From assembly GCA_014860005.1 (NCBI GenBank), contig JACZKP010000036.1:1-24937 (forward strand): DNA of 24,937 nt. The letters are read 5' to 3'. The number at the start of each line of letters is the position of its first letter. Position 1 is the first letter of the stretch. The translations under genes were made by a program, and so were the position numbers. Shown here piece after piece: positions 1 to 8,031 of the stretch. The DNA is from Verrucomicrobiota bacterium (GTDB lineage Bacteria > Verrucomicrobiota > Verrucomicrobiae > Limisphaerales > UBA11358). The notes below the pieces were generated by a model, which was not told where the DNA came from, ran no database searches, and was given only the letters and a program-made list of their open reading frames with translations.

Positions 1-63
1 CTGTGCAACTCCCCGAACACCGGATTGACGGAGTAACGCTCCAACCATCATCAAAAGTCTTAC

Positions 64-80
64 GCATCGAGGAGTGATGC
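64..80 (-). terminator. Weak hairpin after the sigma-54 activator remnant
   Basis: Just past the stop codon of the minus-strand remnant there is a short inverted repeat (GCATC / GATGC, 7-nt loop), extendable by one G:C pair. On the minus strand it is followed by TAAGACTTTTG, which is only a loose T-rich tail. It could be a weak intrinsic terminator, but the stem is short and the T-run interrupted. Confidence 0.25.
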
Positions 81-86
81 GCTTCC

Positions 87-749
87 TCAGGGAGTGCGCA
101 GACCGAAATGGGTCAGCTTCTCGCGCATGGTCTGGCGGGAGACGTTCAGCCAGCGGGCGGCCTTGGCCTGGTTGCCCTGGGCGAGTTCGATGGCGCGCGT
201 GAAGAGCTGCCGTTCCACGGCTTCAATGATGGCAGCATGGGCGTCGGAGATCGTCCCCTGGCGGGCGGCGTCCAGAAATTCCTCGATGAAGGCGGACAGC
301 GTTTGTTGGGACGCCGCGAGCGGATCGCTTCGTTTCAGCAGCACGGTTTTGAGATAGTCCACGCTGATGGAAAATTCGCGGGCCAGCAGCAGGGCCTGTC
401 GCAGCACATTGGCGAGTTGCCGGACGTTGCCAGGCCAGCTTTGCTGCTGAAGCCAGCCAACGGCTTCAGGTTGGATCGCCGCAGAATTCAACTGCAACTC
501 GGCGGCAAGACGGCGCAGGAAATATGTTGCCAGATCGGGAAGGTCTTCCAACCGGCTGCGCAACGGCGGCAGGTGGATGACGAATGAACTGAGGCGGTAG
601 AACAGGTCCTCGCGAAAGTGTTTCTCGCGGATGGCGGTTTCCAGGTCGCGATGTGTGGCGGCGATGATGCGAACGTCCACCGGAATGTTGTCCTTGCCGC
701 CGACGCGCTGGATGCATTTCTCCTGCAGCACACGCAAGAGCTTGGCCTG
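87..749 (-). pseudogene. C-terminal remnant of a sigma-54-dependent transcriptional activator (NtrC type)
   Basis: The minus-strand frame reads as the second half of an NtrC-type enhancer-binding protein. In the open frame that starts at 929, homology begins near residue 61 (QAKLLRVLQEK). It runs through the sensor-I region (VDVRIIAATHRDLE, about 84-97), FREDLFYRLSSFVIHLPPLR and the sensor-II motif WPGNVRQL (165-172), and ends in a Fis-type helix-turn-helix (about 233-277). The Walker A, GAFTGA loop and Walker B/DE segments are missing. The 60 residues before the homology are Arg/Ser-rich and resemble no family I know, so the open frame up to 929 is probably accidental. Without the nucleotide-binding half the product cannot drive sigma-54 open-complex formation; a DNA-binding-only product is possible but unlikely. 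The family is certain; its status as a pseudogene is inferred. Confidence 0.8.
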
Positions 750-1023
750 GGTGAAAGGCACGCTGGGCTTGGGAAGCTTTCTGCGATTGCTGCATCCGGT
801 TTTTGAGAAACGCCGGATGATTGACAAACGCCGTCGCGAGTTGTCTGGCCTTGTCTGCTGGCAAGAATTGCTCAAAGCAGAATGGAAGCAACAATCCATT
901 GCTGCCCGGCGTCGGGCGGGCCGTCGCACCGGTATTTCTTGCCGGAGACTACCTGGCCCAAGTCATCGCAGGACTTTCTTGTTTTCCTGACGTGGTGCTT
1001 GCGATAAGCTGTGACCGCGCCGC

Positions 1024-1776
1024 ATGAGCAACCTCGATCCAGGCAACTCAGCCCCCAACTCCCGGGCTCAGGTGTTTGCCACCACGCACTGGAGCGTGGT
1101 GCTCCAGGCAGGTCAGGAGGAAACTGCCGCCGGGTTTGCCGCCCTGGAAAAACTCTGTCGCACCTATTGGTTTCCGCTGTTCGCGTTCATCCGCCGCCTG
1201 GGCTATGCGGAAGCCGACGCGAAGGACCTCACGCAACAGTTTTTTGGGCAACTGCTCGCCCGGCGCGATTTCCAGAGTGTGGATGCCCGAAAGGGCAAAT
1301 TCCGCACGTTTCTCCTCGCCGCCCTGCGGAACTTTCTCGCCAACCAACGCGATCACGCCCAGGCGGTCAAACGCGGCGGGGGCCGAATTATTATTTCCCT
1401 CGACAGCCTCGCGCCGGAAGAGTTTCAGCGCTGGGAACCCGCTTCCGACTTGTCGCCGGACATACTGTTTGATCAGCGTTGGGCCGTCACGCTCCTGGCC
1501 GAAGCCGTCCAACGCTTACGGGAAGAAATGGAAGCCCATGGTAAAAGCGCCCAGTTCGAGGCGTTGAAATCGTTTTTAACCCAGGATCCGGAAGCCGGGG
1601 AATATGCCGCCGTCGCCACCCGCTTGAACAGCAGCAGTCAGACGGTGGCCGTAACGGTGCATCGTCTGCGCCAGCGTTATCGCGAATTGGTCCGGGCCGA
1701 AATCGCCCGCACGGTTTCCAGTCCCTTGGAGGTGGAGGAGGAAATGCGGGAATTGTTTGCGGCCTTGCAGTCGTGA
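1024..1776 (+). CDS. ECF-type RNA polymerase sigma factor (Ser/Thr-kinase-linked type)
   Basis: This 250-residue protein begins with the motif FATTHWSVVLQAG (18-30), a hallmark of the ECF-like sigma factors common in Planctomycetes and Verrucomicrobia. Region 2 follows (about 38-115: LCRTYWFPLFAFIRRLG, DLTQQFF, then the basic stretch RKGKFRTFLLAALRNFLANQ). A linker leads to region 4 (about 188-226), whose helix-turn-helix (EYAAVATRLNSSSQTVAVTVHR) would contact the -35 element. It directs core RNA polymerase to a special promoter set. The ATG at 1024 fits the start of the family motif, but no clear ribosome-binding site precedes it. The kinase-WD40 gene starts 86 nt downstream on the same strand. 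Such neighbours are commonly paired, with the kinase proposed to control the sigma factor by phosphorylation; that link is inferred here. Confidence 0.9.
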   Translation: MSNLDPGNSAPNSRAQVFATTHWSVVLQAGQEETAAGFAALEKLCRTYWFPLFAFIRRLGYAEADAKDLTQQFFGQLLARRDFQSVDARKGKFRTFLLAALRNFLANQRDHAQAVKRGGGRIIISLDSLAPEEFQRWEPASDLSPDILFDQRWAVTLLAEAVQRLREEMEAHGKSAQFEALKSFLTQDPEAGEYAAVATRLNSSSQTVAVTVHRLRQRYRELVRAEIARTVSSPLEVEEEMRELFAALQS

Positions 1777-1862
1777 ATGCTCAGGAATTTCCGGGCCCGC
1801 AGATTTTCGGTAAGGCGCGAGGCGAAATGCTTCTTTATCAAATGTCCGTCCGTTGGCATTAA

Positions 1863-4800
1863 ATGACTCAGACCGATTCATGTCCCCGCTGCGGCTCGCA
1901 GTTGTTCAGCGAGGCGGGGGCTGAGTATTGCCCCAAATGCCTGGGCGCCCTCGGCTTCGCGCCGGCACCTCCAGGTGAAGAAGCGGATCTGCTCGCAGCG
2001 CCGCAACTGCCTCGGCTCGGCGATTACGCGTTGATCAAGGAAATCGCGCGCGGCGGCATGGGCGTGGTTTATCAGGCGCGCCAGCTCAGCCTGAATCGAA
2101 TCGTGGCGCTGAAGGTCGTTTTGCACGGGCCCTTCTCGAGTCCGGAATTCGTGACCCGCTTTCGCACTGAAGCGACGGCCATCGCCGGGTTGCAGCATCC
2201 GAATATCGTCGCGATCTATGAAGTTGGTCAGGCGGGCGACGATCACTTCTTCTCCATGGAATATATCGAGGGCGTGAACCTCGCCGAACTGACCCGCGAA
2301 CAACCGCTCCCCGCCCGCCGCGCCGCCGCTTATCTCAAAACCATCGCCGAGGCCGTTCACTACGCGCATCAACGCGGGGTGCTACACCGCGATCTCAAGC
2401 CCTCGAATGTGCTGCTCGACATTTTTGATCAGCCGCGCGTCACGGATTTTGGCCTCGCGAAGTTGCTCGACAGCGATGCCGAGTTGACCACAACGGGTCA
2501 GGTGCTGGGGTCGCCCAGCTACATTGCGCCGGAACAGGCGGCCGGAAAGTTCACCGAAGCCGGCGCCTCGGCCGACGTTTATTCGCTGGGCGCAATCCTG
2601 TATCACCTGCTCACGGGCCGACCGCCGTTTCAGGGCGAGACGATCCCGGAAATTCTGTTGCAGGTACAGAACACTGAACCGGTTTCACCCCGGCGCTTGA
2701 ACCCCAGCGTGCCTCCGGACTTGCAAACCATCTGCCTGAAATGTCTGCACAAAGAACCGTCGCGCCGTTATGCCTCAGCGCACGAGTTCGCCGCAGACTT
2801 GGGACGTTATCTGGCAAACGAACCCATCTACGCGCGGGCGGTGGCGCCGGCGGAAAAAATCTGGATGTGGTGTCGCCGCCGGCCGGTGCTCGCCGCGCTC
2901 ATTGTGGCACTGCACCTGGCCATTGGTTTAGGGTTGTCGGGAATCATCTGGCAATGGCAGCGCGCGGAAGAGCACGCCGCCGCCGAACGAGAGCAACGCC
3001 TCGTGGCCGAGAATTACGCCGCGCGCGTCCGGCTGAATCTCTACGCCGGCGACGTGAGTTTTGCGGCCCAAGCGTTGCAACGCAGCGACCTCGGGCTCGC
3101 GCGGCGAACACTCGCGGCTTTGAAGCCCCAACCGGGCGAGTCGGATTTGCGCGGCTTCGAGTGGCATTATTTGTGGCGTCAATGTCAGGGCGATCAATTG
3201 GCCACCCTGGGCGAACACGAACGGATCGTGACCTGCGCGGCGTTTTCGCCGGATGGAAGATACCTCGCCACGGGCAGTCAGGATCAGACGGTGAAAATCT
3301 GGGACGTGGCGCAGCGCGAACTCGTGACCACGCTGGCCGCGGCCACCGGGGCCGTCTGGACGGTGGCGTTCACACCGGACGCGCGTTTTCTCGTCACGTC
3401 CGGGCAGGGCGGCACACGGCTCTGGTCGTATGGTGACTGGCAATTTATCACCCATTTCCCGGGGCAGACCGCGACCTTGTCCCACACCAGCCCGTTGCTC
3501 GCCGTTTCCGAAGTTTCGTTCTTCTATTGGTGGCAACCGCCCGGCGCCATCAGCGTCTGGAATTATTTGACGGGTGAGAAAATTCGCGAGCTTCCCAAGC
3601 CGGGGCGTGTCATCGCCCTGGCGCCGGACGGCGGCACGCTCGCGGTTGGTGACCCATTGCGCGGGGTTGATTTGTGGAATGTCACCTCCGGCGAACTGCA
3701 ACTCACCCTGGCCACGTCCAACTCCGTCCGCTCCCTTACTTTCTCTCCCGATGGAAACCATTTGCTCACGGTGGAGCGGGGCGACAATCCGACGTTGCAC
3801 GATTTGCGCTCGCCTGGAGCGCCGCGCAAACTGGCCGTCCACGAGATGGAAACCTGGGCCGCGCATTTTTCCCCGGACGGCCGGACCATTGCCACCACCA
3901 GTTCCGACCAGACTTTGCGCCTTTCGGAGGCTGCAACGGGGCGCATCACCAGCACGTTGCGCGGGCATCAACACGAAGTCTGGTGCGTGGCGTTCAGTCC
4001 GGACGGAACCATGCTGGTGACCGGCGGCAAGGATCAGAAGGTCATGCTCTGGTCACGCACTTCGCGCCCGGCGAATGTGAGCGTGCCCAACCAGAGTTAT
4101 GTCCGCCCGTTTTTTTCGCCCGATGGCACCCGAATCGTGACGACGGGCACTCCGGTTTCACGCGCCTCCTCCGCCGTCTGGAAAATGGGCCGCGACACGC
4201 CCGAAACCGCCGTACCCGGGCGGCGCACCATGGGATTTTCCGCCGACGGCACCAAGCTGGTTCGCTGGGGCCGTGATGTCCGATCCCTGGAGTTCGTTCC
4301 CTTGGCTTCCACCAACCTGACCCAGGTGGCCTTGGGCGGCTTTGATGAGAAAAGTAAAGGTCTGCAATACCAAGGCTTCACGCCGGACTGGAACATCTTT
4401 TTCGCAATTGATGAATTGGGCCGCGTGGCGATCTGGGAAGTCGCGACCGGCAAGGTGCTCAAAGGAATTCAAGGTCCGCCGCCACCGATCAGTGCCGGGG
4501 CGATTTCGCCCGGGGGCCGTTATCTGGCACTCGGCGCCCAACAGGAAAGCTTGGTGCGCTTCTATGATTGTGAAACGGGACGCGAATCGCAACTCGCCGG
4601 CCACAAGGACACCGTGCGCGGACTGGCATTTTCACCGGACGGCACGATGCTGGCGAGCGGGAGTCTGGATGGCACGATCCGCTTGTGGGATACGGCAAAC
4701 GGCGAATCACTGGCAACCTTGCCCGGGCACATGGAAGAAACCTCGGACGTCGCGTTTTCACCTGATGGCCGCACGCTGGCTTCGGTGAACGTGCAACTCT

Positions 4801-4979
4801 CGGTCAAGCTCTGGCATGTTGCCACGCGCCGCGAATTGGTTTCGTGGGATTTTCCGCAAGTAGGTGATTCGGTTCGATTTTCACCCGATGGCCGATTTCT
4901 GGCCGTGACCACGCGGACGAATTCCATCCACCTCTTCGAAGCACCGCCGCTGGAAGCGCTGGCGCCGGCCCGCCGGTGA
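1863..4979 (+). CDS. Membrane Ser/Thr protein kinase with WD40 repeats
   Basis: This 1038-residue protein opens with a small zinc-ribbon-like motif (C7-x2-C10 and C23-x2-C26). A complete Hanks-type kinase domain follows (about 54-315): glycine loop IARGGMGVVY, ATP-binding K84 in VALK, E103 in helix C, catalytic HRDLKPSN (175-182), DFG (195-197), APE (222-224). One membrane helix lies at about 341-364, preceded by an Arg-rich stop, so the kinase should be cytoplasmic. The rest is outside and contains a coiled stretch and then a long WD40 region (about 450-1030). There about a dozen FSPDG-type signatures mark blades, some degenerate, enough for one or two beta-propellers. It probably senses a ligand or partner outside the membrane and phosphorylates cytoplasmic targets, possibly the sigma factor encoded just upstream. 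All catalytic residues are present. The ATG at 1863 gives the zinc ribbon at the N-terminus as in relatives. Confidence 0.93.
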   Translation: MTQTDSCPRCGSQLFSEAGAEYCPKCLGALGFAPAPPGEEADLLAAPQLPRLGDYALIKEIARGGMGVVYQARQLSLNRIVALKVVLHGPFSSPEFVTRFRTEATAIAGLQHPNIVAIYEVGQAGDDHFFSMEYIEGVNLAELTREQPLPARRAAAYLKTIAEAVHYAHQRGVLHRDLKPSNVLLDIFDQPRVTDFGLAKLLDSDAELTTTGQVLGSPSYIAPEQAAGKFTEAGASADVYSLGAILYHLLTGRPPFQGETIPEILLQVQNTEPVSPRRLNPSVPPDLQTICLKCLHKEPSRRYASAHEFAADLGRYLANEPIYARAVAPAEKIWMWCRRRPVLAALIVALHLAIGLGLSGIIWQWQRAEEHAAAEREQRLVAENYAARVRLNLYAGDVSFAAQALQRSDLGLARRTLAALKPQPGESDLRGFEWHYLWRQCQGDQLATLGEHERIVTCAAFSPDGRYLATGSQDQTVKIWDVAQRELVTTLAAATGAVWTVAFTPDARFLVTSGQGGTRLWSYGDWQFITHFPGQTATLSHTSPLLAVSEVSFFYWWQPPGAISVWNYLTGEKIRELPKPGRVIALAPDGGTLAVGDPLRGVDLWNVTSGELQLTLATSNSVRSLTFSPDGNHLLTVERGDNPTLHDLRSPGAPRKLAVHEMETWAAHFSPDGRTIATTSSDQTLRLSEAATGRITSTLRGHQHEVWCVAFSPDGTMLVTGGKDQKVMLWSRTSRPANVSVPNQSYVRPFFSPDGTRIVTTGTPVSRASSAVWKMGRDTPETAVPGRRTMGFSADGTKLVRWGRDVRSLEFVPLASTNLTQVALGGFDEKSKGLQYQGFTPDWNIFFAIDELGRVAIWEVATGKVLKGIQGPPPPISAGAISPGGRYLALGAQQESLVRFYDCETGRESQLAGHKDTVRGLAFSPDGTMLASGSLDGTIRLWDTANGESLATLPGHMEETSDVAFSPDGRTLASVNVQLSVKLWHVATRRELVSWDFPQVGDSVRFSPDGRFLAVTTRTNSIHLFEAPPLEALAPARR

Positions 4980-5191
4980 TGGAGGTTGAGAGCACCCGGC
5001 AAAACGCGGCTCACATCCCGCTTTTCGCCGCCGATCGTCCGCAAAAGTCAGGGTTTCCGCATCAGTGGCTACTTTGCAGACCGGCTTGGAGCAGCCTTAT
5101 TCGTCGCGCCTAAAGTTTTCCTGTAATCCAAAGTCATTTTTTCTTCTTACCTCAATGACCACCCGTGTGCTCACAGAACTTGAATAAAAGT

Positions 5192-6196
5192 ATGCAAACC
5201 CGCTCGCTAATCATTGCGGCCAGAATAGCCGCGGTTTCAGAGGCAAAAGAACTCCCTGTGGCTGACAACTGCCATTTACCTGAAGCCTGCGAAGGCAAGG
5301 GCAGCAGCGTCGCGTCAGGAAACCAGTCCAGATTTCAGACCAGATGCATGGCGACGGGAGCCATCTCGAACTTCGCAATGCTGGCGCTGGTGGTTGGGGC
5401 TTGGCTCGGTGGTTGCCTGCCATTGCACGCGGGCATTCCGGAGCCCGATCTAGTGTGGTATGGCAAGGTGACAGGCAATGCGGGTGGAGTGGCGGTTCGC
5501 ATCACCACCGGAACATTGGTTTGGCGGGTGGAGACGTTGGGCGGCAACCCGGTGATAACGCGCACCACTCAGTTAACCGACATCAACGACCAGTTCAGCT
5601 TCCTGCTGCGCCTCCCCTGCGAGTCATTGGAACCAGGCGTGGCAGCGAGCGCCGAGACGCTTCCGCTGATTCCGACCCCCACGGCCTACCTCCGCACCAA
5701 TGTCACGTTGGACGGTCAGTCGCTCACGCTGAGTTCCGCGCCCGGCCAGTTTTCGGTGGCGTTGGCCGATCGCGGACGGGTCGAGCGCGTTGATCTGGTC
5801 CTGTCCACCCTGCCGCTGGATAGCAACGGCAATGGTTTGGCCGATGCGTGGGAAGAGCTGTACTTTGGCGGCATTGGTGTGGATCCAAACGCGGATCCGG
5901 ATGGCGATGGCATGAGCAACCTGCGCGAATACCGCGCCGGAACCAATCCCACCAATGAGCTGTCCCGGTTCGAGATTGTGGAGATCAAAGCGGTATTCAG
6001 CGGGATCCAAATCCTCTGGTCCAGCGAACCGTTTCGCTCCTATCGCGTGCGGCGATCCACTACCTTGCTGGTTTCGCCGGCGAGCTACGAAGTCATCGGC
6101 TCGGGCTTGCTGGCCACGCCGCCGTACAATCAATTGGTGGACACCAATGCCACGGGCGCCGACCAATTCTTTTATTTGATCCAACTCGAGGATTAA
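5192..6196 (+). CDS. Secreted protein with thrombospondin type 3 calcium repeats
   Basis: The product is about 334 residues from this start. A hydrophobic signal-like stretch (LALVVGAWLGG...LHA) suggests export, with cleavage before GIPEPD. The middle is beta-rich and unrecognised. A pair of bacterial TSP3-like calcium motifs follows (DSNGNGLADAWE, then DPDGDGMSNLREYRAGTNP), and then a short beta domain of the type often found after such repeats (FEIVEI...). Start choice is uncertain. The frame is open from a GTG at 5165, the first ATG is 5192, and an ATG at 5348 would put the hydrophobic segment at the very N-terminus. The codons between 5192 and 5348 include three AGA and one ATA, unlike the rest of the gene, which favours 5348; none has a clear ribosome-binding site. 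It is first in the five-gene run, ending 15 nt before the next gene. Its role is unknown; a calcium-stabilised surface or matrix protein is a guess. Confidence 0.75.
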   Translation: MQTRSLIIAARIAAVSEAKELPVADNCHLPEACEGKGSSVASGNQSRFQTRCMATGAISNFAMLALVVGAWLGGCLPLHAGIPEPDLVWYGKVTGNAGGVAVRITTGTLVWRVETLGGNPVITRTTQLTDINDQFSFLLRLPCESLEPGVAASAETLPLIPTPTAYLRTNVTLDGQSLTLSSAPGQFSVALADRGRVERVDLVLSTLPLDSNGNGLADAWEELYFGGIGVDPNADPDGDGMSNLREYRAGTNPTNELSRFEIVEIKAVFSGIQILWSSEPFRSYRVRRSTTLLVSPASYEVIGSGLLATPPYNQLVDTNATGADQFFYLIQLED

Positions 6197-6211
6197 TTCC
6201 CCCTTTTGGCC

Positions 6212-7993
6212 ATGAAACTTTCCCACTCGCTCATCCTTCCCGGCCTGCTGCTGGCCGGGTTTCTTGCTCCGGCCCATGCCCAATGGACCGAACAATCCTT
6301 TCAGCTCAACCCCGGCTGGAACGCGATCTTTCTGGAGGTGCATCCGGACCCTGCGGACTGCGATACGCTCTTTTCCGGACTGCCAGTCGAGAGTGTTTGG
6401 GACTTCAATCCCTCGGTGGATTCGCCGCAGTTTGTGCAGGATCCTGCGACGCTCATTCCGGGTGCCCCGAACTGGCTGACTTGGTTTCCGCCTGCCAGCC
6501 CGTTGGCGAACCAGGGCAATCTGTTCATCCTGCGCGATGGTCGGCCCTACTTGATCAAGCTGGCGAACGATGCCACGCCGACCACTTGGACGGTGAAGGG
6601 CAAACCCTCGTTGCGCAAAACCACCTGGCGTCCCGGCGCCGTGAACTTCGTAGGCTTCCGGGTCGGGCCGACCGGGCCGACGTTTCAAGCGCTCTTCGCG
6701 GGTGAAACCGGGTTAACGGGGCAACCGGTTTACGCGCTCAACACCGGCGGTGTGTGGCAGCAGGTCGGCAGTCCCTCAACCACTCGTCCGGAATCGGGCA
6801 AGGCTTACTGGGTCCGTTGCATTGCGCCTGCCCAGCGGACGGCCACCGTGGAGGTGGATCCCGGTTCGCGCCAGGGATTAAGATTCAGCGGTGGCACCGC
6901 GGAGTCGGCTTTGCGGATTCGCAACACGAGCACCACCGCGCGCAATCTCTCCTTGCGCCTGCTACCTTCTCTGACCCCGCCCGCCGGTCAGCCACCCCTC
7001 GCCGGCCCTTTTAGCATGGAATACTGGAAGACCGATTATACGAATTCGGTGCTGGGGTGGGAACCGCTGCCGGCCATGCTAGGTTTTTCCGCCTTGCCGT
7101 CCGGTGCCGAATGGAATGTCCGGTTGGGCGTGCGCCGCGCGAGTCTGGGCACCACCACCGCCGGTTCGCAGTTTCAAGGTTTGATCGAAGTGACCGATGA
7201 TCTTGGCACCCGGTGGTTGGTACCGGTGAGCGTGGACACGACCGGCGGAACGGTTGCGTCGGGTGCTGGGCCGGTGACAAGCAACATCGACTTCCCCCAA
7301 GCCGGTCTCTGGGTCGGCGAATCAATTATCAACGCCGTCTCGCAGCCGGCTCATGCCGGGAATCCCACCCTGCCGCGACCCGCCGGTGGCGAGTTATCCT
7401 TCCGATTGATCGTTCACGTGGACGCCACTGGCACCGCGCGCTTGCTCCAGCGGGTGTTCCTGGTGCGCAAACCGCCGACCTATCTGCCCGATCCGGAGAA
7501 CCCCGGCTTTAACATCCTCAACCAGCCGTCGCGGACGGTGGTGTTGACGGACGAAGCCCTGATCCCGTCGCTCATCGGCCCCGGCGAAATTTTGGGGCGG
7601 CGGATCAGTTCGGCCGCGTTTGGGTTCAGTCAGCCGCTCGGGTTGACCAATGGCCCGTTTGGAACGGGCACGCTCAATGGGGTCATCACCCTCGGCTACA
7701 ATGATCCGTTGAACCCGTTCAAGCACGTCTATCATCCCGACCATGACAACCTGAACGAGCGATTCGAGCAACCGCCGCTGGCCGAGGGAAACGAATCCTT
7801 TACGGTCACGCGCAACGTGGCGTTGGAGTTCACGGCCACCGACCCGCTCGGGTTGAACCCGCCGGGCTGGGGCGACGAGGAATTGGGGGGGCTGTACCGT
7901 GAGACGATCGCAGGTTTGCATCGGAGTGCGATCCAAATCAGCGGCACCTTCCGGCTCGTGCGGGTGGCGCGAGTGTCCACCCTGAACAATTAA
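6212..7993 (+). CDS. Secreted protein with tandem GWN modules, function unknown
   Basis: This 593-residue protein starts at the ATG at 6212; an in-frame TTG at 6206 is less likely. It has a clean signal peptide (1-23, AHA cut before QWTEQS). Residues 30-130 hold a module beginning LNPGWNAIFLEV, and a second, weaker copy follows (about 144-204: NFVGF ... GKAYWVRC). The same type of paired module, starting GWNL and ending with a G..(L/I)(W/Y) strand, occurs inside the two RHS proteins downstream. The remainder is beta-rich, and the C-terminal part has a conserved-looking stretch (FKHVYHPDHDNLNERFEQ, then GGLYRETIAGLHR). I recognise no enzyme motif. Position in the run (15 nt after the TSP3 gene, 38 nt before the giant gene) and the shared module suggest it works with the RHS/Tc-like proteins, perhaps as a surface or assembly partner; that is inference. 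Confidence 0.8.
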   Translation: MKLSHSLILPGLLLAGFLAPAHAQWTEQSFQLNPGWNAIFLEVHPDPADCDTLFSGLPVESVWDFNPSVDSPQFVQDPATLIPGAPNWLTWFPPASPLANQGNLFILRDGRPYLIKLANDATPTTWTVKGKPSLRKTTWRPGAVNFVGFRVGPTGPTFQALFAGETGLTGQPVYALNTGGVWQQVGSPSTTRPESGKAYWVRCIAPAQRTATVEVDPGSRQGLRFSGGTAESALRIRNTSTTARNLSLRLLPSLTPPAGQPPLAGPFSMEYWKTDYTNSVLGWEPLPAMLGFSALPSGAEWNVRLGVRRASLGTTTAGSQFQGLIEVTDDLGTRWLVPVSVDTTGGTVASGAGPVTSNIDFPQAGLWVGESIINAVSQPAHAGNPTLPRPAGGELSFRLIVHVDATGTARLLQRVFLVRKPPTYLPDPENPGFNILNQPSRTVVLTDEALIPSLIGPGEILGRRISSAAFGFSQPLGLTNGPFGTGTLNGVITLGYNDPLNPFKHVYHPDHDNLNERFEQPPLAEGNESFTVTRNVALEFTATDPLGLNPPGWGDEELGGLYRETIAGLHRSAIQISGTFRLVRVARVSTLNN

Positions 7994-8031
7994 CCGTATG
8001 CCGGATTGGCAATTTCGGGAGACCCTGACCC

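Noticed and set aside
2928..3974. Long minus-strand open frame opposite the kinase gene
   Set aside because: It lies antisense to WD40 coding sequence, is rich in Arg/Gly/Ala without domain pattern, and is explained by the GC-rich codon use of the plus-strand gene.
4980..5164. Promoter or terminator between the kinase gene and the operon
   Set aside because: A 4-bp stem (GCGG/CCGC) followed by TTTT and some loose -35/-10-like words are present, but none is strong enough to call.
6206..6211. TTG start two codons before the ATG at 6212
   Set aside because: ATG at 6212 gives a standard signal peptide beginning MKLSHS, so there is no reason to prefer TTG.
5624..6688. 354-codon minus-strand open frame across the TSP3 and GWN genes
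   Set aside because: It spans two well-supported plus-strand genes and the gap between them and has no family resemblance.
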